Assembly (NCBI GenBank): GCA_034678415.1
Contig: JAXDBV010000027.1
Coordinates: 1 to 16,844, forward strand
DNA length: 16,844 nt
Origin: JAXDBV01 sp034678415
GTDB taxonomy: Bacteria; Bacteroidota; Bacteroidia; Bacteroidales; VadinHA17
Direction: 5' to 3'
Shown here: positions 1-6,662 of the stretch, one piece after another
How the letters are laid out: each line of letters starts with the position of its first letter
How positions within the stretch are numbered: the first letter of the stretch is position 1
Notes under the pieces: model-generated
Told to the model about the DNA's origin: nothing
Databases searched by the model: none
The model's input: the letters and a program-made list of their open reading frames with translations, nothing else
Made by a program: the position numbers and the translations under genes

Positions 1-109
1 AATATGCAATTCTATGGTACAAATACAACAAGACTGCGTTGTATAAGTACGATGTATTGGTATATATACAACGCATTCTTGTTGTATTTGTACCATAGAA
101 TTGCATATT
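1..109. repeat. Long near-perfect inverted repeat (hairpin)
   Basis: The arms 1-45 and 65-109 are reverse complements with one mismatch (C34 opposite T76). The pairing can extend a few bases inward (47-50 with 60-63, including one G-T), leaving a loop of about 9 bases. Each arm holds a smaller inverted repeat, ATACAAC, 8 bases, GTTGTAT (23-29/38-44 and 66-72/81-87), so the 7-mer occurs four times. A run of six T (113-118) follows the right arm. It could be a miniature transposable element, a repeated palindromic element, or a very long terminator for a gene to the left. The left arm starts exactly at base 1, so a fold-back assembly artefact at a contig end is also possible. Confidence 0.9.
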
Positions 110-1247
110 ATATTTTTTAAATATTGCTTCGCTATGAATCATCAAACATTGTTTTTATTTTCTGAAAACTGTTTTACGAAACATGGATGTACCTCTGGCT
201 CATCCGGGGGTATTTATGCCCGTGCAATACCAGGACTTACTTAAATCTGTCCCTCTATCCGCCAAATATGCTCCATCCGGATGCTGTATATAAACAGTGC
301 AGCGTTGCCTCCTTCTCTATGCCGGCCATCCTTAATGCATTTCTCCGCACATTTTAAAGGCTTGTCGCGGAAGAAGGCTCATTTCCCTCGTCTACCCCCA
401 AAAGTTGCTTTCCAGGAATGTATGCCGGGCTCCATCCGGGGAATGTGCCACATGTTTTCCGTATCTTCCTTCGTGTGACACGTCCGGTCTTGTAATTGAA
501 CATTAAGGAACCTGCCACAGACCGGCCAGGATATATTTCTATCACATTGTAAAAATGGAAATTCTACTATCAAACCTGTATCGTTGCTTACTTCCGGGGG
601 GACTACCGTCCCCTCAGTCACATGGGAAACACCCCCTGTTAAATCATCCGGAACCCTTTCTCCCCATGATCATCAGTAACTTACAAGGACATACTAAATT
701 AGTAAATCGAGGGAAAATAACAAATAAAAACCCGGCGTATTTCATTTCACCGGTTTAGCCTTTCCTGCATCATTGACAATGATCAGTCAGCAACTAATCC
801 GTCAATGTCTCCAGAGCTTACGGATTAATGCTCTTTCCATTCACAGAAACCGGGAAACCGGAGTTAAACTGAAGAAAGGACCACCCCGAAAGAAAATATG
901 GCTTCAGGGCTTCAATCGTTGGCTCTAAAACAGCCCCATACCATGAAGATGCCTACCATGAAACCAGCCGAAAGGGAATATGTAAAAATGATAAAGGCAG
1001 AAAAAATCATGTTGATGTAACCTGCCTGTGAATTTCATATTCAATAACCGTATACGTAGGAATTAATGAAAAATATGAGAGGGAATTCAATAATTCTTCA
1101 GGAGGAGACAGGGCGGGAGCCATGGACAGCTTAAAACAGTTCATGTTCTTATCTACTCCTGTCTGCCTTCTGCTTCTTCCTCCTTATCAAGATTACACCG
1201 GTGAGGGAGGGAAGAGACGAATGAAGTACCTGTCAGGCACAGAAATT
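110..1247. other. 1.1-kb stretch with no supportable gene
   Basis: The open frames here are short, overlap on both strands and resemble no family I know. The sequence is rich in CCGG-containing words (for example around 198-211, 271-280, 430-440 and 590-600), unlike the clean codon structure of the genes to the right. An 8-bp inverted repeat, TAATCCGT (795-802) with ACGGATTA (820-827) and a 17-base loop, is the only other modest structure I found. A minus-strand frame at 912-1010 would encode a 32-residue hydrophobic peptide, but nothing else supports it. The region may be decayed sequence or untranslated DNA. Confidence 0.6.
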
Positions 1248-1652
1248 TCACGACAGGTTATGCCATTCTATCTTTCCTGCCCTGGATGCTTTTCCCCTGT
1301 TCATGTTCCACAGGAGAATGTAGAAAACACCCACCAGCAGGGCAGGGAGAGTGAGCGCCAGGTTCCACAGGATGGCATTGGTGAAGAAAAACAGCAAACT
1401 TACAGCGATGATAACCACAGCACCCCACAGGGGCTTCCACCATACGAAGACATAACCGATGAAATATATCACAAAGAATGCGGATGGATATTTCCACGTA
1501 ATACACTGCTTGCCAATATCTTTCAATACGGTAATAAAACCTCTGTCCGGCATCTTTCCCAATACATGCACTCCCGTGACCATTAGCAGGAACAGGGTAA
1601 CAACGATCCCAAATATCATGATTGCTATAGACAGTGCGGGTTTCGGTTTCAT
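1248..1652 (-). CDS. Small four-helix inner-membrane protein, unknown function
   Basis: The product has 134 residues. It begins Met-Lys-Pro-Lys-Pro and has four hydrophobic stretches at about residues 6-29, 55-72, 74-96 and 98-115, with a charged C-terminal tail. A Trp-Trp-Lys-Pro-Leu-Trp-Gly turn joins helices two and three. That turn recalls small Bacteroidota membrane proteins grouped around DUF7670, but I assign the family only tentatively. The frame stays open upstream to a GTG at 1700. I chose the ATG at 1652 because the extra 16 residues are charged and poorly suited to precede the first helix. The gene lies alone between the gene-poor left region and the spt terminator, and no promoter could be placed with confidence. 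A plus-strand frame over the same DNA (1122-1586) lacks protein-like composition. I cannot name a function. Confidence 0.7.
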   Translation of the reverse strand: MKPKPALSIAIMIFGIVVTLFLLMVTGVHVLGKMPDRGFITVLKDIGKQCITWKYPSAFFVIYFIGYVFVWWKPLWGAVVIIAVSLLFFFTNAILWNLALTLPALLVGVFYILLWNMNRGKASRAGKIEWHNLS

Positions 1653-1838
1653 CGTGTTTAGAGATAAGATGCGTTCATCAAGGCGTGCTGTCCGGGTCAC
1701 CGGTTCTCAATGCATCATTGTACACTCGTTGGTCATTTCATTTAAGGTGCTTGTTTTCTGCATAAACAATATGAAAAGATACTGCCGGTGGCATATGAAT
1801 TACAAGCCCGTTTTGATGAACAGGTAAGGATTATTGAC

Positions 1839-1868
1839 AAAAAAGCCGCTGGTTATCAGCGGCTTTTT
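1839..1868 (-). terminator. Intrinsic terminator of spt
   Basis: A perfect 7-bp GC-rich stem (GCCGCTG at 1845-1851 with CAGCGGC at 1857-1863) and a 5-base loop are flanked by A-run 1839-1844 and T-run 1864-1868. Read on the minus strand the stem is followed by six U. It lies three bases beyond the spt stop codon (1871-1873). The flanking A and T runs mean it could work in both directions, but no plus-strand gene ends here. Confidence 0.9.
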
Positions 1869-1870
1869 GT

Positions 1871-3115
1871 CTATTTGGAGGTCGTGATACCTTCCTTTGA
1901 ATATTTACCGGCTTTGAGCTTCTCCTGTATCTCGGCAAATGCCTTTACTGTATGGTTTACATCGTCGAGGGTATGGGCGGCTGTGGGGATGATGCGCAGC
2001 ATGATCACGTCTTTTGGTACCACGGGGTATATTACAATTGAACAGAAGATCAAATAGTTCTCTCTCAGGTCCATGGTAAGGTTGGCTGCTTCCCAGATAT
2101 TTCCGTGAAGGAACACGGGTGTGACCGGTGATTCCGTTTTGCCCAGGTCGAATCCTTTCTCCCTGAGTCCACCCTGCAGGGCCTTGACGATGGTCCACAG
2201 TTTTTCCCTTAGTTCCGGCCGGGTCTTCAGCAGTTCCAGTCTCTTGAGGGCGCCGGCCACCATGGGCATGGGCAGCGATTTGGCAAAGATCTGCGAGCGC
2301 ATGTCAAAACGGAGGAAATCAATGATCTCCGCATTGCCGGCGACGAACGCGCCGATACCGGCCATCGCTTTGGCAAACGTGGCGAAGTAAACGTCGATCC
2401 GGTCCTGCACTCCGAAATGTTCGCCCGTTCCGGCACCCGTCTTCCCCATGGTGCCGAAACCGTGGGCATCATCCACCAGGAGACGGAACGTGTGTCTTTT
2501 CTTCAGTTCAACAATATCCTTCAGCTTGCCCAGGTCGCCGGCCATGCCATACACTCCCTCGGTGATCACGAGGATGCCCCCGCCGGTCTGACTGGTCAGC
2601 TTCTCTGCCCGTTCCAGCTGCTTTTCAAGATTTTCAATGTTGTTATGAGGGTAGACAAACCGTTTGCCCGTATGGAGACGCAAGCCATCGAGGATGCAGG
2701 CATGGGCCTCCGAGTCATACACGATCACGTCATGGCGGTCAACCAGGCTGTCGATAATGGAAACCATACCCTGGTAGCCATAGTTCAGCAGGTAGGCATC
2801 TTCCTTGCCTACAAAGTCAGCCAACTGACGTTCCAGCTCCTCGTGCATGTTGGTATGACCCGACATCATCCTTGCCCCCATGGGATAGGCCATACCCCAC
2901 TGGCTGGCCCCTTCGGCATCCGCTTTGCGAACCTCGGGATGGTTGGCAAGCCCTATATAATTGTTCAGGCTCCAGTTTAACATTTCCTTACCCCTGAACT
3001 TCATGCGGGGAGATATCTCGCCCTCCAGCTTGGGAAACATGTAATACCCACGTCCCTCTTCCCTGTACTGTGCCAGTGCACCTTTTTTCCTCCGGATCTT
3101 TTCAAATATATCCAC
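1871..3115 (-). CDS. spt: Serine palmitoyltransferase (PLP-dependent alpha-oxoamine synthase)
   Basis: This cytosolic enzyme condenses L-serine with an acyl-CoA to give 3-ketodihydrosphingosine, the first step of sphingolipid synthesis in Bacteroidales. The 414-residue protein shows the fold-type I PLP signature: His138 (Ser-Glu-Ala-His) to stack on the cofactor, Asp215 and His218 in Asp-Asp-Ala-His-Gly-Phe-Gly, and the probable Schiff-base Lys249 in Thr-Phe-Ala-Lys-Ala-Met. The Tyr-Pro-Met-Gly-Ala-Arg-Met-Met-Ser-Gly-His-Thr segment and the overall sequence fit the Bacteroides Spt branch better than glycine C-acetyltransferase or BioF, although annotation pipelines often use those names. I chose a GTG start at 3115, giving Met-Asp-Ile-Phe-Glu-Lys, the usual N-terminus of the family. 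The frame extends 27 codons further, but those overlap the promoter. The gene is divergent from bamD and ends at a strong terminator. Confidence 0.88.
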   Translation of the reverse strand: MDIFEKIRRKKGALAQYREEGRGYYMFPKLEGEISPRMKFRGKEMLNWSLNNYIGLANHPEVRKADAEGASQWGMAYPMGARMMSGHTNMHEELERQLADFVGKEDAYLLNYGYQGMVSIIDSLVDRHDVIVYDSEAHACILDGLRLHTGKRFVYPHNNIENLEKQLERAEKLTSQTGGGILVITEGVYGMAGDLGKLKDIVELKKRHTFRLLVDDAHGFGTMGKTGAGTGEHFGVQDRIDVYFATFAKAMAGIGAFVAGNAEIIDFLRFDMRSQIFAKSLPMPMVAGALKRLELLKTRPELREKLWTIVKALQGGLREKGFDLGKTESPVTPVFLHGNIWEAANLTMDLRENYLIFCSIVIYPVVPKDVIMLRIIPTAAHTLDDVNHTVKAFAEIQEKLKAGKYSKEGITTSK

Positions 3116-3143
3116 TTGTATTAGCGTTTTGGTTGATACAGCA

Positions 3144-3173
3144 CAAAGGTAGGCTTTTTTCAATATCACACAA
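3144..3173 (-). promoter_or_regulatory. Bacteroidota-type promoter for spt
   Basis: On the minus strand TACCTTTG (3151 to 3144) matches the Bacteroidota -7 consensus TAnnTTTG exactly. A TTGTG element (3173 to 3169) lies 17 bases upstream, a workable -33 spacing. The -7 box is 28 bases from the GTG start, giving a leader of roughly 20 bases. The box falls inside the longer open frame, which supports the shorter start. An 8-bp inverted repeat (3152-3159 with 3182-3189) brackets the -33 element. Confidence 0.7.
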
Positions 3174-3221
3174 CAGAAAATAAAAAGCCCCGCCAACCGT
3201 TAAAAAAGCAGTTTTGTGCCA

Positions 3222-3256
3222 TTGAAATGTTATTTCCGGGAAAAAGTGTACTTTTG
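3222..3256 (+). promoter_or_regulatory. Bacteroidota-type promoter for bamD operon
   Basis: TACTTTTG at 3249-3256 matches TAnnTTTG exactly. A TTG at 3222-3224 lies 24 bases upstream, slightly long for a -33 element. The predicted RNA start is near 3263, so an ATG at 3227 cannot be the bamD start from this promoter. The promoter is back to back with that of spt, with the two -7 boxes about 100 bases apart. Confidence 0.6.
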
Positions 3257-3277
3257 CAAAATATTTTATGCAAACCC

Positions 3278-4099
3278 TTGGTAAAGAAAATTGCATATTT
3301 CATCCTGTCCATTGTTGTCCTCTCCTCCTGCAGCGAATATGAAAAGCTGCTGAAGAGCGGCGATGCCACGCTTAAATATGACAAGGCAATGGAGTATTAC
3401 GAGAAGGAACAATACACCAAAGCGCTGACGCTGATCGAACAGATCCTCCCCGTATACAAGGGTACAGAGAAATCCGAAAAGCTCAATTATGTGCATGCCA
3501 TGTGTTACTATAAGCTGAAGGATTACATCCTGGCCTCCCATTATTTCCAGTCGTTTACCAGGGATTACACCAACAGCCGGTACCAGGAGGAAGCCGAATA
3601 CCTCATGGCCTATTGTTTTTACAAGCTGTCACCCCGCACAAGCCTTGACCAGGCAAATACATACAATGCCATTGAGGCGCTGAGAATCTATTTAAGGAAA
3701 TACCCGTCGAGTGAAAAAGCGGACGAATGCCGACTGCTGCTGTCGGAAATGGAGGAGAAGCTGGTGAAGAAAGCCTTTGACAGCGCGGTGCTGTATTACA
3801 ATTTGAGGGAGTATAAATCAGCCATCGTCGCGTTGCGCGATGCCCTGAGAAATCACCCCACAAGCAAGTACCGTGAAGAGATGTTGTTCTTTCTGCTGAA
3901 ATCGAACTACCTGCTGGCCGTCAATAGCGTGGCCGATAAGCAGCAGGACAGGTACCAGAACACCATCGACGAATACTACACGTTCATATATGAATACCCG
4001 CAGAGCAAATACCTCAAGGAAGCGGAGCAGATCTTCGAGCAGTCAAGGGTACGCCTGACGGATAAATCAAAACTGGAAAAGGATATAACCAATAAATAA
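3278..4099 (+). CDS. bamD: Outer-membrane assembly lipoprotein BamD
   Basis: BamD is the periplasmic, lipid-anchored TPR partner of BamA in the beta-barrel assembly machine. From a TTG start at 3278 the protein has 273 residues, with a short signal and a lipobox ending Leu-Ser-Ser-Cys (Cys18). Helical TPR-like repeats follow, including Tyr-Tyr-Glu-Lys-Glu-Gln-Tyr-Thr-Lys-Ala and Ala-Ser-His-Tyr-Phe-Gln-Ser-Phe. The N-terminus Ser-Glu-Tyr-Glu-Lys-Leu-Leu-Lys-Ser after the Cys is typical of Bacteroidota BamD. The start is not certain. An in-frame ATG at 3227 lies upstream of the promoter, and an ATG at 3268 is out of frame but would join the signal peptide if one C of 3275-3277 were absent. It is the first gene of the likely operon, with its stop one base before rpoZ. 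Confidence 0.9.
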   Translation: MVKKIAYFILSIVVLSSCSEYEKLLKSGDATLKYDKAMEYYEKEQYTKALTLIEQILPVYKGTEKSEKLNYVHAMCYYKLKDYILASHYFQSFTRDYTNSRYQEEAEYLMAYCFYKLSPRTSLDQANTYNAIEALRIYLRKYPSSEKADECRLLLSEMEEKLVKKAFDSAVLYYNLREYKSAIVALRDALRNHPTSKYREEMLFFLLKSNYLLAVNSVADKQQDRYQNTIDEYYTFIYEYPQSKYLKEAEQIFEQSRVRLTDKSKLEKDITNK

Positions 4100-4100
4100 C

Positions 4101-4424
4101 ATGGATTATAAAAAGACAAAAGCGCCGGTGACCACCGTCACCATGGACCTGGAAAAGCTGGAACAACAAACCGGCAATGTTTATGAGGCGGTGATGATCA
4201 TTGCACGACGGGCAAACCAGATATCCGTCGAGTTGAAACAGGAGCTGAGCCGTAAGCTGGAAGAATTTGCATTTTACACGGATAACCTGGAGGAGGTATT
4301 TGAGAACCGCGAACAGATCGAGATATCACGTTTTTATGAACGGTTGCCCAAACCCACCGCCATGGCCTTACAGGAGTTCCTGGAGGAAAAGATCTATCAC
4401 CGCAATCCTGAAAAGAGCGAATAA
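4101..4424 (+). CDS. rpoZ: DNA-directed RNA polymerase omega subunit, Bacteroidota type
   Basis: The 107-residue product carries the RpoZ/Rpb6 core Asn-Val-Tyr-Glu-Ala-Val-Met-Ile-Ile-Ala-Arg-Arg-Ala-Asn-Gln-Ile (about residues 26-41), followed by a helix that begins Leu-Lys-Gln-Glu-Leu. Omega binds the C-terminal part of beta-prime and helps assemble and stabilise RNA polymerase. The protein is longer than many proteobacterial omegas. Its acidic C-terminal extension (about 55-107) looks like the usual Bacteroidota form. The ATG lies one base after the bamD stop, so translational coupling is likely. Location between bamD and coaBC is consistent with the conserved Bacteroidota gene order. Confidence 0.87.
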   Translation: MDYKKTKAPVTTVTMDLEKLEQQTGNVYEAVMIIARRANQISVELKQELSRKLEEFAFYTDNLEEVFENREQIEISRFYERLPKPTAMALQEFLEEKIYHRNPEKSE

Positions 4425-4439
4425 ACCAACCCCCCTCCT

Positions 4440-5651
4440 ATGGTAAAGGGGAAGAAGATAATAGTGGGTGTCACGGGCAGTATTGCTGCCTATAAGTCGG
4501 CCAGGCTGGTGCGTCTGCTGGTAAAGGAAGGAGCGGATGTGAAGGTGCTGATGACCGCTATGGCACGGCAGTTTATTACTCCCCTCACCATGGCAACCCT
4601 GTCGGGACATCCTGTCATGGTCGACTTCTTTGATCCCGAGAACGGCTCCTGGAACAACCATGTTGATATGGGTACCTGGGCCGACCTGTTCATCATTGCG
4701 CCCGCCACCGCCAATACCCTTGCCAAAATGTCTGCGGGTCAGGCCGATAACCTGCTGGTAACCACTTATTTGTCTGCAAGATGCCCGGTGTGGGTTGCCC
4801 CGGCCATGGATCTCGATATGTTCGCCCATCCGTCGACACAAATAAACCTGGAGATCCTTGCATCAAGAGGTGTACGGATACTGGAACCCGCCACGGGTGA
4901 CCTGGCCAGCGGACTGACGGGGAAAGGACGGATGGAGGAACCGGAAAGAATCATGGCTGAGATACAATCCTTCTTCACCTCAAAAAAAAAACTCGCGTCA
5001 AAAAAAATACTGATCACCGCCGGACCCACGCATGAACCGGTTGACCGTGTACGATTCATCGGCAACCATTCGTCGGGAAAGATGGGTATGGCCCTGGCCC
5101 GGCAAGCCATCGAAAGAGGAGCGGAAGTATCTCTCATCATGGGACCGGTGGAAATTCCTTTTGACTATTCGGGGATACACCTTACCCGTGTGACCACAGC
5201 CGAAGAGATGTATAAAGCGGCGGTGGCATTGTTCCCCGGGTGTGACGCCGCCATACTGGCCGCTGCCGTGAGCGATTTCACACCCCTGGCCCCTCAAACA
5301 TATAAAATAAAACGCGGCAGTACCAACCTCACACTGGAGCTGACCCCTACCAGAGATATCGCCGCCACCCTGGGAAGGATGAAAAAGAAACAGATCCTTG
5401 TCGGGTTTGCTCTGGAAACAGAGAACGAACTGGCGAACGCCAGGAAAAAGCTGAAAGAGAAAAACCTTGACCTCATCGTAATGAACTCATTGAACGACCC
5501 CGGGGCCGGCTTTTCTTACGATACCAACCGGGTGACCATTATCGGGAAAGACAAAAAAATGATGGAGAGCGGACTGAAGGGAAAAGATGAGATCGCCCGC
5601 ATCATTCTCTCGGCAATGGAACATCTGTGGAAAAAAGAAGGCGGGAAGTGA
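4440..5651 (+). CDS. coaBC: Bifunctional phosphopantothenoylcysteine decarboxylase/synthetase
   Basis: This cytosolic flavoenzyme makes 4'-phosphopantetheine for coenzyme A: CoaB joins phosphopantothenate to cysteine using CTP, and CoaC decarboxylates the product. The 403-residue length is normal. The CoaC half (about 1-180) has the flavin motif Gly-Ser-Ile-Ala-Ala-Tyr-Lys (13-19), His74 in Asn-Asn-His-Val-Asp-Met and Ala-Pro-Ala-Thr-Ala-Asn-Thr (87-93). The CoaB half (about 186-395) has Gly-Asn-His-Ser-Ser-Gly-Lys-Met-Gly (208-216) and Tyr-Lys-Ile-Lys (288-291). Two CoaC positions differ from E. coli: the Pro-Ala-Met-Asn motif reads Pro-Ala-Met-Asp (Asp124), and the flap Ala-Cys-Gly reads Ala-Ser-Gly (Ser157). 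I think these may be usual in Bacteroidota but could not check. It sits 15 bases after rpoZ and 13 before the next gene. Confidence 0.95.
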   Translation: MVKGKKIIVGVTGSIAAYKSARLVRLLVKEGADVKVLMTAMARQFITPLTMATLSGHPVMVDFFDPENGSWNNHVDMGTWADLFIIAPATANTLAKMSAGQADNLLVTTYLSARCPVWVAPAMDLDMFAHPSTQINLEILASRGVRILEPATGDLASGLTGKGRMEEPERIMAEIQSFFTSKKKLASKKILITAGPTHEPVDRVRFIGNHSSGKMGMALARQAIERGAEVSLIMGPVEIPFDYSGIHLTRVTTAEEMYKAAVALFPGCDAAILAAAVSDFTPLAPQTYKIKRGSTNLTLELTPTRDIAATLGRMKKKQILVGFALETENELANARKKLKEKNLDLIVMNSLNDPGAGFSYDTNRVTIIGKDKKMMESGLKGKDEIARIILSAMEHLWKKEGGK

Positions 5652-5664
5652 ACAGAACAGAACC

Positions 5665-6606
5665 ATGAGACCGGCAACCACATACACCGTGATGTGCCTT
5701 CTGCTAGTGTGGCTGATCAGCAGCATGAGCCTCAATGCCCAGGAACTGAACTGCAACGTGCAGGTGGTGACGCAACAGATTCAGGGTACCAACAAACAGA
5801 TCTTCGAAACCCTGCAGAGAGACCTGTATGAATTCATGAACAACAGGAAATGGACCAGTCATGTGTACGAATATAATGAACGGATTGAGTGCAACATCCT
5901 GATCAATATCACGGAGCAGATCTCTTCCGATGAGTTCACGGGAACGATGCAGGTACAATCGAGCCGGCCGGCCTTCAACTCTACCTATAACTCCGTGATG
6001 CTGAATTTCAAGGACAACAATATCCGGTTCAGGTATGTTGAATTCCAGCCCCTTGAGTTCATCGAGACCGGCCATCTGTCGAACCTCACATCCATCATGG
6101 CTTTCTATGCGTACGTTATCCTGGGCCTTGACTATGACTCGTTCAGCCCTGAAGGAGGGACGGAATATTTTGAGAAAGCCGAGCGGATCGTGATCAATGC
6201 ACAGAACGCCCCTGAATCCGGGTGGAAGGCCTATGAAGGCACCGGGAACAGGAACCGGTACTGGCTGATCCGTAATATCCTCGATGACAAGTACAGCCCC
6301 GTGAGGGAATTTATCTACCGGTATAACCGGCTTGGCCTTGACCAGATGTCTTCCAACCGTATTGAGGGCAGGGCTGAGATTGCCGAGAGCCTGCGCCTGA
6401 TCCAGGAGGTGTACAGGGAAAAGCCCGATCAATACCTCTTCCTGCTGCAGGTGATCTTCGACGCCAAATCGGATGAGTTCCTGAATATCTTCAAGGCCAA
6501 CGAAGCCCCGCCGGATGAGAAAAGACGTGTGCACATGATTCTCACCGAGGTTGACCCTGCCAACAAGAACAAATACGACGCCATCCTACAACAACAGGGT
6601 ATCTGA
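5665..6606 (+). CDS. Secreted DUF4835 family protein
   Basis: The 313-residue protein starts with a signal peptide (Met-Arg-Pro-Ala-Thr, then a hydrophobic core to about residue 22, and likely cleavage after Ala-Gln near 25). The mature N-terminus Glu-Leu-Asn-Cys-Asn-Val-Gln-Val is characteristic of DUF4835, a Bacteroidota-specific family of unknown role, probably periplasmic or surface-associated. No catalytic motif is evident. I chose the ATG at 5665, 13 bases after the coaBC stop, because an in-frame start at 5587 would lie inside coaBC and put 26 charged residues before the signal peptide. Placement between coaBC and recN matches the Bacteroidota gene order I know. A 276-codon frame on the opposite strand is a shadow. 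Confidence 0.87.
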   Translation: MRPATTYTVMCLLLVWLISSMSLNAQELNCNVQVVTQQIQGTNKQIFETLQRDLYEFMNNRKWTSHVYEYNERIECNILINITEQISSDEFTGTMQVQSSRPAFNSTYNSVMLNFKDNNIRFRYVEFQPLEFIETGHLSNLTSIMAFYAYVILGLDYDSFSPEGGTEYFEKAERIVINAQNAPESGWKAYEGTGNRNRYWLIRNILDDKYSPVREFIYRYNRLGLDQMSSNRIEGRAEIAESLRLIQEVYREKPDQYLFLLQVIFDAKSDEFLNIFKANEAPPDEKRRVHMILTEVDPANKNKYDAILQQQGI

Positions 6607-6662
6607 TCATAATGAATTATTTCGTAGTTTTATCCCTCCGGTGATCCCGGGTAACTGCGGTT

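Noticed and set aside
1..109. The hairpin as an integron attC site
   Set aside because: The GTTGTAT and ATACAAC words do not fit the GTTRRRY/RYYYAAC core, and no cassette structure or integrase is present.
271..439. Repeated CTCCATCCGG at 271-280 and 430-439
   Set aside because: Two copies of a 10-mer in a CCGG-rich stretch with no regular spacing do not make a repeat array.
1122..1586. 154-codon plus-strand frame
   Set aside because: It is antisense to the four-helix membrane protein. Its composition is not protein-like, whereas the opposite strand gives well-formed membrane helices.
2417..2980. 187-codon plus-strand frame
   Set aside because: It lies wholly inside spt on the opposite strand, and spt has clear PLP-enzyme motifs.
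5704..6534. 276-codon minus-strand frame
   Set aside because: It is a long shadow of the DUF4835 gene; the plus strand has a signal peptide, family-like sequence and operon position.
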